A stretch of 7,922 nucleotides of DNA from Anaerolineales bacterium UBA3905 (GCA_002391565.1 DGFH01000246.1:1-7922), one strand, 5' to 3'; counted from the stretch's first letter, positions 1 through 6,823 are shown. Notes: generated by a model from the letters alone, not told the origin. Made by a program: numbers and translations.

Positions 1-988
1 GCATCAGGTCAGGCGCCACGCCAAAACTGATCGTCGCCATCGGCAATACGGCGAGCAAGCCAAAGCGTAGGCTCAATGCCTGCAGCCGCACATAGCGATC
101 GCCAGCGTAACGCTGCAACCGGCTCAAGGTCGGGTAAAGCGCACGCCAGAAGCTCTGGATCAGTTTCATTAACACGCGTACGACGTTGTAGGCTGCGCTG
201 TAAATGCCCGTCACTGTCGGGCCGGCGATGACGCCCAACAGCAGAATGTCCAGCCGTTGCAACAAGACATCGGAGAGCGCCAGGCCAAAAAATGGCATAG
301 TCCGGCGCAGCAAGGCGGCAAGCCTGACCGGCGTGGCTTCCTGCGGGGCCGCCAGTAATCCACTGTACGCCAATAACACCAGACAGATCACCGCCGAAAT
401 CGCCTGTGTGGCAATGATCACGGCGATTAGCGCCAGCTCGTCGCCGCCCAGCCAGAGCACGCCCAGGCTGAAGAGCAAAATGAGCGTGTTGATCACCACT
501 TCGACGCCCATCACCAGTTCCATGCGTTCTCCCGCCTGGAAGATCGTCTCGGTTGTGGCGGTGACAGCGTAAAGGGGCAGCGACGCGCCCACCAACCACA
601 GCGACGCCGCCGTGACCGGGCCATAAGGCAACACGAAGCTCAACAGCATCAACCCTGCCCAGGTCAACAGACTGGTCGCCAGTTGGATGCCAAGCGACCA
701 GCGAAAATAGGTGCGTCGGTGCGTGGGCGTCTGCGCCAGGTCGCGCACGAGCAGGGTCGGCAAGCCGAACTCGACGAGCATCTGACTCACGTTCAGGTAG
801 GCCAGAGCAATGGTGTAATGGCCAAGCCCCTCGACGCCCAACCGCCGGGCGATCAAGATTTGGAGGACAAAACTGATGGCGATCCGCCACAGGCTGGCGC
901 TGGTCAGCGCGCCAGTGTTGATGAGCACGCGGCGCCCGGTATGGGTGGCGCCAGCGTCCGGCGGCGCAGGTGATGCAGAAGAAGTCAT
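1..988 (-). CDS. Oligosaccharide/polysaccharide flippase (Wzx-like, MVF/MATE fold), partial, 3' end outside window
   Basis: The reading frame is open from an ATG at 988 to the window edge, giving 329 codons of the N-terminal part; members usually run to about 420-500 residues. The product is very hydrophobic, with about eight visible membrane segments (roughly residues 30-48, 55-75, 98-120, 124-142, 160-180, 186-210, 230-255 and 308-325). The first helix pair carries the family pattern NTGALTS...FVLQILIARRLGVEGLG, followed by LVEFGLPTLLVRDLA. Near residue 246, LDILLLGVIAG then GIYSAAYNVV and LYPTLSR match the middle of polysaccharide-biosynthesis transporters. Members flip lipid-linked sugars across the cytoplasmic membrane for capsule, O-antigen or other surface glycans; the substrate cannot be read from sequence. 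It lies 54 bases downstream of the hydrolase-like gene on the same strand. No Shine-Dalgarno precedes the ATG, so it may be co-transcribed or leaderless. The minus-strand ORF overlapping it in another frame is a shadow without membrane character. Confidence 0.88.
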   Translation of the reverse strand, partial: MTSSASPAPPDAGATHTGRRVLINTGALTSASLWRIAISFVLQILIARRLGVEGLGHYTIALAYLNVSQMLVEFGLPTLLVRDLAQTPTHRRTYFRWSLGIQLATSLLTWAGLMLLSFVLPYGPVTAASLWLVGASLPLYAVTATTETIFQAGERMELVMGVEVVINTLILLFSLGVLWLGGDELALIAVIIATQAISAVICLVLLAYSGLLAAPQEATPVRLAALLRRTMPFFGLALSDVLLQRLDILLLGVIAGPTVTGIYSAAYNVVRVLMKLIQSFWRALYPTLSRLQRYAGDRYVRLQALSLRFGLLAVLPMATISFGVAPDLM

Positions 989-994
989 GCGCAG

Positions 995-1000
995 ATTGTA
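995..1000 (-). promoter_or_regulatory. Possible -10 box (TACAAT) for a leaderless flippase transcript
   Basis: On the minus strand TACAAT lies six bases upstream of the flippase ATG, which has no Shine-Dalgarno site. A start point about seven bases downstream would fall on or next to the ATG. No convincing -35 hexamer lies 16-18 bases upstream, so the site is only suggestive; the gene may instead be read from upstream. Confidence 0.25.
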
Positions 1001-1042
1001 GCATCGACAGGGGAAGGCGACGGAATGTGGCGCGCCCTCAAC

Positions 1043-1603
1043 TCACCTTTGGCGTTCATCATACCGCCGCGCCGGTGGCCGTCCGGTCAGGATAAAGGTG
1101 CGCAGCGCCGGCCAGCGATAGAGCCGTCGTCGCCACACAAAGAGGAGCAGCGCCAGTAGCCCTCCTAGCTCCCAGCCCCACAATTCCGGGCGACGCGTGA
1201 AGGCAAACCAGTAGGCTTTGCCGATCTCGCTCTGTTCGGAGCCGCGCTTGCCCCAAACGTGAAAGCGCCAGCCACGCAGCGGCCAATAGAATGTATTGGG
1301 GAAGAGCCACAGGCGGTCGAGCAGCGCGTGCCCCAGCCAGGCGGCAGTGTAGGCGCCCAGTTGCGGGAAACGCCCAATCGCCAGCCAGAGCACGGCCAGG
1401 TTTGCCAGCAGGGTGTGGGCAAAGAGCACCGCTGATTTGTAACGGCGGTAGAAATAAGCGGCGGCCAGGGGTTTATCGACCCAATCTGGTCCGGTCGCCG
1501 CCAGCGCAATCAGCCGGTAATCGGTCTCGGCGGAGACATCAAGCCACTCCTGCGCCAGGTCGAGCGCCAGCCAGGTGTACGCAATATGAGATGGTGGGAG
1601 CAC
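1043..1603 (-). CDS. Small membrane protein of the YdjM-like metal-dependent hydrolase family
   Basis: This encodes 186 residues. The start is GTG at 1603, chosen because AAGGA sits seven bases upstream and because the protein from there opens with LPPSHIAYTWLALDLA, the usual N-terminus of such proteins. The frame stays open upstream to 1987, but that stretch shows no protein-like character. Putative metal ligands lie in the expected order: His6, Asp40 and Asp43 in GPDWVD, His63 in FAHTLL, and His92 and Asp96 in GHALLD, followed by LFPNTFYWPL. Hydrophobic segments at about 57-77 and 143-157 indicate an inner-membrane protein, and the C-terminus is rich in Arg. The family is annotated as membrane-bound metal-dependent hydrolase; its reaction is poorly known, and I infer only fold and location. 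The flippase gene follows after 54 bases, so a shared transcript is possible. Confidence 0.7.
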   Translation of the reverse strand: MLPPSHIAYTWLALDLAQEWLDVSAETDYRLIALAATGPDWVDKPLAAAYFYRRYKSAVLFAHTLLANLAVLWLAIGRFPQLGAYTAAWLGHALLDRLWLFPNTFYWPLRGWRFHVWGKRGSEQSEIGKAYWFAFTRRPELWGWELGGLLALLLFVWRRRLYRWPALRTFILTGRPPARRYDERQR

Positions 1604-1846
1604 GCTGTCTTCCTTGCTAGAGAGAGCTGTTTGATCAAAGAAAATTGCCAATTGTGAACGACACTGGCAAGAAGATCGTGCCATCAAAGAGACGCAGTTG
1701 CAACTATGCTCCTGTGCAAGCAGGCAACTTGCCCTGTCGGAGGCCATCATCTGCGTTACAAACCTGTTGTCTGGCGCGCGCCGCTCGTGTCTACGCGACG
1801 ATTTGCAATTGCCAACTTTGACGCCAAGGCGCAGAGTTAGCTGTTC

Positions 1847-1880
1847 ATCTTCCCAGAAGCTCCAAAGCTTCCGGGAAGAT
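1847..1880. repeat. 15-bp inverted repeat with 4-base loop (hairpin)
   Basis: The arms are ATCTTCCCAGAAGCT (1847-1861) and AGCTTCCGGGAAGAT (1866-1880), separated by CCAA. Fourteen of fifteen positions pair. The single exception is A-C in plus-strand RNA but G-U in minus-strand RNA, so the minus-strand transcript would form an uninterrupted 15-bp stem with a UUGG loop. No T-tract follows on either strand, so it is not a standard intrinsic terminator. It could be an operator, a leader-RNA structure for the gene starting at 1603, or part of a small RNA. Confidence 0.75.
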
Positions 1881-1934
1881 TGTGAGCGATATGACGCGAC
1901 AACCTGGAAATCAATCAATAGGCGGTTCCAGGGG

Positions 1935-1963
1935 TTGGCGGTTTGGCCTATCTGCGCTATGCT
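1935..1963 (+). promoter_or_regulatory. Putative sigma70 promoter for the cyclodeaminase-like gene
   Basis: TTGGCG (1935-1940) and TATGCT (1958-1963) are spaced by exactly 17 bases, and each matches four of six consensus positions. Initiation near 1970 would give a leader of about 44 bases before the ATG at 2014. The assignment rests on sequence match and position only. Confidence 0.4.
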
Positions 1964-2013
1964 TTGCCACCAATCCAGCCAGGCCACCGAACACGAGAAA
2001 GGTTCACATCGCC

Positions 2014-2607
2014 ATGAGCATGCAAACTCTGCTTTCTGAGATCCCTCTCCACGCCGTCATCGACCGCATCGGCGATCACGACCACTGCCAGGCGGGTGGC
2101 ACGATTGGTGCGAGCGGCGCGCTAGCGGCGGCATTGGCGCAAGCCACCGCCAATGCCACGCGCGCTATGCATCCAGCGCCTGCTCAGGATGCCGCCGCTG
2201 CGCACATGCAGACAACCATGCGCCACGCCCGCGCCGAATTCTTGCGCCTGGCGGACGCCGACGCCAATGCCATTCTGGAGTTCGTGGCGCTGGAGGAACG
2301 CGGCGAACCGCTGGCAGGTTACACCTTGCTCTGCGACGGGCCACGCGCCATGACCGACCTGGCGGTGGCAGCGGCGCAGGCCATGCAGACGTTCCGTGCG
2401 CATGTATGCGAACGCAGCCACGACGACCTGGAGTTTGCGATCACGCTGATGACGGGCGTTGCACGCGCCGCGCTGCAACTGCTCGACAGCAATTTGCGCA
2501 TCTGGCCGTTGCCGGAGTTGCTGGCGGCGTTCGAGCCGCACGTGACGCGATTGCTACAGGAGCTTGACCAGTTGCGCCCACTGGTGCGGATCCGAAGCGA
2601 TGTGTGA
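2014..2607 (+). CDS. Cyclodeaminase/cyclohydrolase (FTCD_C)-family-like protein
   Basis: This encodes 197 residues, about the length of stand-alone members of the formiminotetrahydrofolate cyclodeaminase / methenyltetrahydrofolate cyclohydrolase family (about 180-210). The ATG at 2014 follows GAGAAAGG with an 11-base gap. The protein is almost entirely helical. An N-terminal Gly/Ala-rich turn, AGGTIGASGALAAALAQA (residues 27-44), stands where the family has its PGGGS-A-A-L signature. Next come ADADANAILEF (80-90) and HDDLEFAITLMTGVARAALQLLDSNL (from about 135), resembling the family's SD..A..L...A..AA..NV..NL segment. Family enzymes work in one-carbon folate metabolism. Here the PGGG core is reduced to GG and the proline is missing, so activity and substrate are uncertain. 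It stands alone on this strand and converges on the hydroxylase gene, with 59 bases between the stop codons and no clear terminator. Confidence 0.6.
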   Translation: MSMQTLLSEIPLHAVIDRIGDHDHCQAGGTIGASGALAAALAQATANATRAMHPAPAQDAAAAHMQTTMRHARAEFLRLADADANAILEFVALEERGEPLAGYTLLCDGPRAMTDLAVAAAQAMQTFRAHVCERSHDDLEFAITLMTGVARAALQLLDSNLRIWPLPELLAAFEPHVTRLLQELDQLRPLVRIRSDV

Positions 2608-2666
2608 AGCATGTTGCCATGGATGCGACTGTCCCTCTCCTCGCAACGCAAGCATATCCAGGTGCA

Positions 2667-5270
2667 TTACAGGAGCGGCAAGTGGTGAGATGCCCTGCCC
2701 AAGACCGCATAGATGGCGCTGGCAATCGCCGGTGCGATGGCGATGATTGGCGTCTCGCCGGCGCCGGCGGAAGGAATATCTTTGCGGTCGAGTAACAGGA
2801 CCTCGATCTCAGGAATATCGGCGAAGCGTGGCACGCGGTAGCCGCCAAAGTCCGGGTTGAGGATGCGGCCATTGGCGAAGCGCACGCTTTCGTAGAGCGC
2901 GCCGCCCAGTCCCTGGATGATGGCGCCCTCGACCTGGGCGCGCACATTGTCCGGGTTGATCAGAGCGCCACACTCAAACGCCTCCACGACTCGCACCACG
3001 CGCTGTACGCCATAGGTGGCCGGGTCGATTTCCACCTCCACACACGCTGCAACATAGCTGCCTTTGTCCACCCCGCAGGCGATGCCGACGCCGTGCGTCT
3101 CTCCCCTCGTCTTGTCTTCGCCCCAGCCGAACGCAGCGGCCGCGGCTTCCAACACAGCGCGCAGTCGCGCATCGGTGATGTGACGGAGGCGGAAGGCGAG
3201 CGGGTCTTCGCCCAGTCGTCGCGCCCAGGCGTCGATGTGCGCCTCGCGCGCAAAGTTGTTGGCCGTGCTTGCCAGCGCGCGGTACGCACCCTGGCGCAGC
3301 GGCGGGTCGGCAGGAAGATAGGTGAGCTTGCGATTGGGAATATCGTAAAACGGCTCGATGCCCGCCGCACCGGCGTTGTAGTTGGTCATCTCCCATGCGG
3401 TCAGCCGTCCCTGTGCGTCGATGGCGCTGGTAATCTCGATCAGCGCGGCGGGGCGGAAGTAGGCCCACGTAAATTCCTCCTGCCGCGTCCAGACGAGCTT
3501 GACCGGCTGCCGCACAGCCTTTGCCAGCCGTGCGGCTTCGCGTGCGGCGTCGCCGGCGTGTTTGCCGCCATACCCTGCGCCCGTCGCTGGCACGATGACG
3601 CGCACCTGCGTTGCTGTCAGTCCGAAGGCTGCCATCAATTCGCTGCGCACGCCAAAAGGACGCTGCGTACCCGTCCACACGGTGAGCCTATCCGCTTCCC
3701 ACTGCGCCAGCGCCGCGCGCGGTTCCAGCGGTGCATGGGCGATGTAGTCCGTTGTGTAGCGTTCGCACATGGTGGCGTACGCATCCGCCAGCGCTGGCGC
3801 TACATCGCCAACAGTGGAGAAGTAAGGACCGAGCCGCCCATCGGCGGGGACGTCAGGCGGGCGCCGAAGCTCTTTTTCGATCGCGCTATCCTTGAGATAG
3901 TCGAAGAGTTCGGGTTGCGAGACCTGTAGTTCCATCTGCCAGCGGGCGCGGATGGCGTCGATGGCGCGCACAGCGGTGAGTTCGTCTGGGGCGGTGACGC
4001 CGACAAAATCGCCCTCGTGCACGACCGTGACGCCCGGCATGGCTGCGGCGGCGCTGGCGTCCAGTTCCAGCAGCGTGGCGCGGAAGGCGGGCGGCCGCAA
4101 CACCTTGCCGACAAGCATGCCGGGCAGCGCCAGATCGGCGGTGAAGCGATGCCGCCCGGTGACAAAGGCCTGTGCGTCTGGTTTGTGCATCGGCTTACCG
4201 GCGATGCGCCACGCGGCGGGCGGCGTGACCGGCTGCATTGGATCGGCGATGCGCACGATGCGGCGGTCGCGAGCCAGGTCGGCATAGGCAGCCGTGCGCC
4301 GGCTGGCAACGTGAACAACTTGACCACCCTCGAGATGCAGGTCGCTGCGGGTGACGTTCCAATGGGCGGCAGCCAGATCGAGCAGCAGGTCGCGCATGGC
4401 GGCGGCAGCGCGCAGCACCTGTGGGCCGGTGACGGGCGTGGTGCGGCTGCCAAAGGTGCCGACATCGTAGGGAACGCGCGCAGTGTCGGCGTCGATTACC
4501 TTCACCTGATCCGGAGCAACGCACAGTTCCTCCGCCACCCACTGCGCCACCTCGGCGCGCATGTTTTGGCCGACCTCAGCCTTGCCCACATAGACGCGGA
4601 TGGCGCCGTCTTCGGCGATGTGAACGAGTGGGCCAATCTGTGTCAGCGGGCGGCTGTCTGGCGGCGGAGCAACGTCGCCAAATTCGGCAGCCGCCACATC
4701 CGGATCAGGATAGGCGACAAGCAGACCCTCTTCGAAAGTCTCCGGGGCGGGCGCCAACGGAGGCTCACGCTCCGGCGCCAGCGGTATGAAAGGGGTTGCG
4801 CCGGCGCGGAGCCAGTGAGCAGCCTGCTGGACGGCCGCCACAATGCGCGGGTGGGCGCCGCAGCGACAGAGGTTGTCGTGCAGGGCGTGGCGGATCTCGC
4901 TCGTGCTCGGTGCGGGATTCTCCGCCAGCAGCGCGGCGGCGGACATGATCATGCCGGGTGTGCAGTAGCCGCACTGGAGCGCGTCGGCTGTCAGGAACGC
5001 CGCTTGCAGTGCGTGGAGGCGATCCGGCGCGGCCAGCCCTTCGATAGTGGTGATGCGTCCGCGCGCGGCATCCTGAACGCTAAGGCTGCACGCCTGCACC
5101 GACTTGCCGTCCAGGTGTACGGTGCAGGCGCCACATTTGCCGTCGCCGCAGCCATATTTGGCGCCGGTCAGCCCGAGTTCGTCGCGCAAGACACTGAGCA
5201 ATGTACGATCTGGGTCGACAGTGATCGTATGGATTTCGTCGTTGATGGCAAGGGTCAGCGGAACGCGCAT
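2667..5270 (-). CDS. Fused [2Fe-2S] / molybdopterin-binding hydroxylase (IorA-IorB type, xanthine dehydrogenase family)
   Basis: This encodes 867 residues. The start is ATG at 5270, with AAAGG eight bases upstream; an in-frame TTG at 5303 lacks such a site. Residues 1-80 form a plant-type ferredoxin domain (Cys41, 46, 49, 61). Residues 85-155 form the helical [2Fe-2S] domain (Cys100, 103, 135, 137; CGYC and CRC). After a Pro-rich linker (about 158-205), a Mo-binding segment with VGKAEVGQNMRAEVAQWVAEEL (228-249) and TFGSRTTP (272-279) precedes the hammerhead domain (GKPMHKPDAQAFVTGRHRF, from 358). This order is typical of isoquinoline-1-oxidoreductase beta subunits. GAGYGGK (564-570) and the likely catalytic Glu839 in GAGETPI follow. 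Such enzymes hydroxylate N-heterocycles or aldehydes using water-derived oxygen and pass electrons through the two clusters. No FAD domain and no Tat signal are present, so I infer a cytoplasmic enzyme using an unknown acceptor. The substrate is not readable. It follows the GNAT gene by 84 bases. Confidence 0.9.
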   Translation of the reverse strand: MRVPLTLAINDEIHTITVDPDRTLLSVLRDELGLTGAKYGCGDGKCGACTVHLDGKSVQACSLSVQDAARGRITTIEGLAAPDRLHALQAAFLTADALQCGYCTPGMIMSAAALLAENPAPSTSEIRHALHDNLCRCGAHPRIVAAVQQAAHWLRAGATPFIPLAPEREPPLAPAPETFEEGLLVAYPDPDVAAAEFGDVAPPPDSRPLTQIGPLVHIAEDGAIRVYVGKAEVGQNMRAEVAQWVAEELCVAPDQVKVIDADTARVPYDVGTFGSRTTPVTGPQVLRAAAAMRDLLLDLAAAHWNVTRSDLHLEGGQVVHVASRRTAAYADLARDRRIVRIADPMQPVTPPAAWRIAGKPMHKPDAQAFVTGRHRFTADLALPGMLVGKVLRPPAFRATLLELDASAAAAMPGVTVVHEGDFVGVTAPDELTAVRAIDAIRARWQMELQVSQPELFDYLKDSAIEKELRRPPDVPADGRLGPYFSTVGDVAPALADAYATMCERYTTDYIAHAPLEPRAALAQWEADRLTVWTGTQRPFGVRSELMAAFGLTATQVRVIVPATGAGYGGKHAGDAAREAARLAKAVRQPVKLVWTRQEEFTWAYFRPAALIEITSAIDAQGRLTAWEMTNYNAGAAGIEPFYDIPNRKLTYLPADPPLRQGAYRALASTANNFAREAHIDAWARRLGEDPLAFRLRHITDARLRAVLEAAAAAFGWGEDKTRGETHGVGIACGVDKGSYVAACVEVEIDPATYGVQRVVRVVEAFECGALINPDNVRAQVEGAIIQGLGGALYESVRFANGRILNPDFGGYRVPRFADIPEIEVLLLDRKDIPSAGAGETPIIAIAPAIASAIYAVLGRASHHLPLL

Positions 5271-5294
5271 GAAGAGAGCCTTTCCCCAGAGTGT

Positions 5295-5321
5295 CTTGTT
5301 CAACTAGAGCGCCTTGTTCAA
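5295..5321 (-). repeat. Pair of 9-base direct repeats upstream of the hydroxylase gene
   Basis: TTGAACAAG (minus-strand sense) occurs exactly twice, at 5321-5313 and 5303-5295, with an 18-base period. The repeat nearer the gene lies 24 bases upstream of the ATG at 5270. Two copies about two helical turns apart would suit a regulator binding one face of the DNA, or the pair may be chance. No good -10 hexamer is placed relative to either copy. Confidence 0.4.
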
Positions 5322-5354
5322 TCAGTGCGGTTGCAGTCGCCGGCCGTTCCCGAT

Positions 5355-5969
5355 TCAGGCCGCCGATGGCGCCTGGAACTCCAGTACGCCGACGATCTGC
5401 ATGTAGGGTGGCGTCGGCAGCGGGTTGCGCTGGATCGTCATACCCAGCTTGCGCATCACACTGATGGATGCGGTGTTATCATCATTGGTGTTGGCGACGA
5501 TGCGTTGCAGATTCAGCTCAGTGAAGGCGTAGCGGATAAGCGCGGCGCCGGCCTCGGTGGCGTAGCCCTGGCGCTGATGGCGCGGTGAAATCTCCCAGTA
5601 CAGTCCCACCTCACTGGTGTTGCGCGTCGGTTGCGCGGGCGCAGCCACGTCCGGGCGAAAGACGGGAAGCTGGCCGAACGGCAACATCACCGGCGCAAAT
5701 CCACAGGCGCCGATCACCTCGTCCGTGGCGCGCAGAACAACGGCGCGGTCGCCATAGGGCGGCTGGTGCAGACGCGCCAGCGCCGTATAGTTGAGCACCG
5801 ACCACGCCAGCCATTCACGCCGCGCAGCCTTTGCCGCCGCGCGTCCGTCCGTGTCATCCGGCGCCACGTCGCCCGACTCCACATCAAGGATCAGGTGAAT
5901 GGCGTCGAGATCGTCCAGCACGAAGGGGCGAATTCGCAAGCGTGCAGTTTCCAGTGTGGGCATCGTCAT
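5355..5969 (-). CDS. GNAT-family N-acetyltransferase (RimJ/RimL-like, Acetyltransf_3)
   Basis: This encodes 204 residues, slightly longer than the usual 170-190. It opens with TLETARLRIRPFVLDDLDAI, the standard beginning of this GNAT subgroup. The acetyl-CoA loop appears as EVGLYWEISPRHQRQGYATEAGAAL (from 120), containing the R/Q-x-x-G-x-A pattern, and ends in NTNDDNTASISVMRKLGM (160-177), the helix before the final strand. A longer-than-usual insertion lies between IGACGFAP (86-93) and motif A (residues 94-119, Pro-rich). Such enzymes transfer acetyl from acetyl-CoA to an amino group of a protein or small molecule; the substrate is unknown. The ATG overlaps the stop of the upstream AlkD-like gene as ATGA (5966-5969), implying translational coupling. 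A GAAGGA site lies 11 bases upstream, rather far. The hydroxylase gene follows on the same strand. Confidence 0.85.
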   Translation of the reverse strand: MTMPTLETARLRIRPFVLDDLDAIHLILDVESGDVAPDDTDGRAAAKAARREWLAWSVLNYTALARLHQPPYGDRAVVLRATDEVIGACGFAPVMLPFGQLPVFRPDVAAPAQPTRNTSEVGLYWEISPRHQRQGYATEAGAALIRYAFTELNLQRIVANTNDDNTASISVMRKLGMTIQRNPLPTPPYMQIVGVLEFQAPSAA

Positions 5970-6715
5970 GGCATCGATGTTCCTTCTTTGTGCGCAGGTG
6001 TGCTGACTTTGCCACTTTTGCGCCCGGTCTCCAGCTTCTTGCGCACCTCGCGGACGATGGCGCTCTGCATGTCAGCGGCGTGAGCATCCAGAAAGGTGCG
6101 TACGGCGTCTGGCTGCGTGGCAATCATGCTGCGCAGAACCCAGGAGATCGCTTTGGTGATCATGCGGTCGCGCTCGTGCTGCAGACGCTGTACGTTCGCT
6201 AATGCGCGCTGCGTCAGGCGCGGATCAGCGCTGCGGCGCAGTGACGTGACCAGCAGCACCAGGCTGGCGCGGCGCAGGCTCACGCTGGACGATGCGCTGA
6301 GTTCCTCCAGAAACGCATCCCATTCCGGCCAGCGCGCCAGCACCTCTTTGTCCGTCCAGGCCGACTGGCACGTCGTATCCACCTCAGCCCAGCCGACTTG
6401 CCCGGCGAGCCAGGCGCGCAGCTGCGCCAGTTGCAGCCGATGGCGCAGCAGATGTAGCGCACCGAGCAAGATGCCGGCCAGAGCGCGCTGCTCGAAGATA
6501 TCGCCGCCATAGAGATGGTCGAGCAAGGTCAACCATTGGGCGTCAGGCCACTGCTTGTATCGCTGCGTCGTCGCCTTTGCCAGCTTGCGCAAATCGTCGG
6601 CGCGCACGCCTAACACCGGCCGCGGCGTTCCCAGGTAGCGACGGATGAACGCCTGGTCGGGTGTGCGGGTGGGCAGGGCGTGAAGTTGCGCGGTCAAGCT
6701 GGCGAATGATTCCAC
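5966..6715 (-). CDS. DNA alkylation repair protein, AlkD-like (HEAT-like repeat DNA glycosylase family)
   Basis: The GTG at 6715 is chosen because GGAAGGA (6730-6724) sits eight bases upstream; an in-frame ATG at 6742 has no such site. From the GTG the product is 249 residues, close to AlkD length. Family marks are RRYLGTPRPVLGVRADDLRKLAK (from 25), FEQRALAGILL (74-84), VGWAEVDTTCQSAW (107-120), LRRASLVLL (147-155) and HERDRMITKAISWVLRSM (180-197). Trp109, Asp113 and Arg148 fall at the same spacing as the DNA-contacting and catalytic Trp, Asp and Arg known in Bacillus cereus AlkD, and Trp192 may be the second tryptophan. AlkD enzymes excise N3- and N7-alkylated purines, including bulky or cationic lesions, without flipping the base. 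The C-terminal 25 residues are Lys-rich and variable. It is the first gene of the minus-strand cluster, and its stop overlaps the GNAT start by four bases. Confidence 0.88.
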   Translation of the reverse strand: MESFASLTAQLHALPTRTPDQAFIRRYLGTPRPVLGVRADDLRKLAKATTQRYKQWPDAQWLTLLDHLYGGDIFEQRALAGILLGALHLLRHRLQLAQLRAWLAGQVGWAEVDTTCQSAWTDKEVLARWPEWDAFLEELSASSSVSLRRASLVLLVTSLRRSADPRLTQRALANVQRLQHERDRMITKAISWVLRSMIATQPDAVRTFLDAHAADMQSAIVREVRKKLETGRKSGKVSTPAHKEGTSMP

Positions 6716-6814
6716 AACGACAGTCCTTCCGCAAAGCGTCATGTGTGTCAGCCGGGCTGCCGGTCAAGCCGTCCCTGAGATAGCCAGAGCTAATGTGCCT
6801 GTGTTGCTTACCGC

Positions 6815-6823
6815 ATTTTACCA
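6815..6823 (-). promoter_or_regulatory. Possible extended -10 promoter for the alkD-GNAT-hydroxylase cluster
   Basis: On the minus strand TGG precedes TAAAAT (6823-6815), an extended -10 arrangement with five of six consensus bases. No good -35 hexamer is found 16-18 bases upstream. Initiation near 6808 would leave a leader of about 93 bases before the GTG at 6715. Apart from this site and the tRNA promoter, the stretch 6716-7014 shows no gene or clear structure. Confidence 0.3.

Larger units (their letters stand above)
1604..2013. other. Non-coding divergent intergenic region (410 bases)
   Basis: This stretch separates the minus-strand hydrolase-like gene from the plus-strand cyclodeaminase-like gene. 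Both genes can be extended into it as open frames, but the added residues are Cys/Ser/Arg-rich and lack family similarity, while internal starts have better support. It is more AT-rich in patches than its surroundings. It contains a 15-bp inverted repeat at 1847-1880 and a promoter-like pair at 1935-1963, both listed separately. Short CAATTG-containing palindromic bits occur near 1640 and 1805 but do not form a convincing array. No clear promoter for the minus-strand gene was found. Confidence 0.6.

Noticed and set aside
9..1004. 331-codon minus-strand frame overlapping the flippase
   Set aside because: Its translation is Arg/His/Pro-rich without membrane segments, whereas the overlapping frame from ATG 988 reads as a coherent multi-pass flippase. 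The true gene was missed because it runs off the window.
1629..1825. Imperfect inverted similarity around CAATTG-containing segments near 1640 and 1805
   Set aside because: Matches are short and gapped and could arise by chance in an AT-richer spacer.
1604..1987. N-terminal extension (128 codons) of the hydrolase-like gene
   Set aside because: The extension has Cys/Ser/Arg-rich sequence unlike any domain, passes through the intergenic hairpin, and the GTG at 1603 has a well-placed AAGGA and the family N-terminus.
1882..2013. N-terminal extension of the cyclodeaminase-like gene
   Set aside because: The added residues do not resemble the family and overlap the promoter-like pair at 1935-1963; the ATG at 2014 has a GAGAAAGG upstream.
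2608..2666. Terminator between the convergent genes
   Set aside because: No stem of more than four pairs followed by T residues could be found on either strand.
4017..5588. 523-codon plus-strand open frame opposite the hydroxylase gene
   Set aside because: It is antisense to a protein with complete iron-sulfur and Mo-binding motifs, has low-complexity Gly/Ala/Arg/His/Gln-rich composition and matches no family. Long antisense frames are expected opposite GC-rich coding DNA.
6716..6742. ATG at 6742 as start of the AlkD-like gene
   Set aside because: It has no Shine-Dalgarno site, while GGAAGGA lies within the extension and eight bases before GTG 6715, and the family N-terminus begins there.
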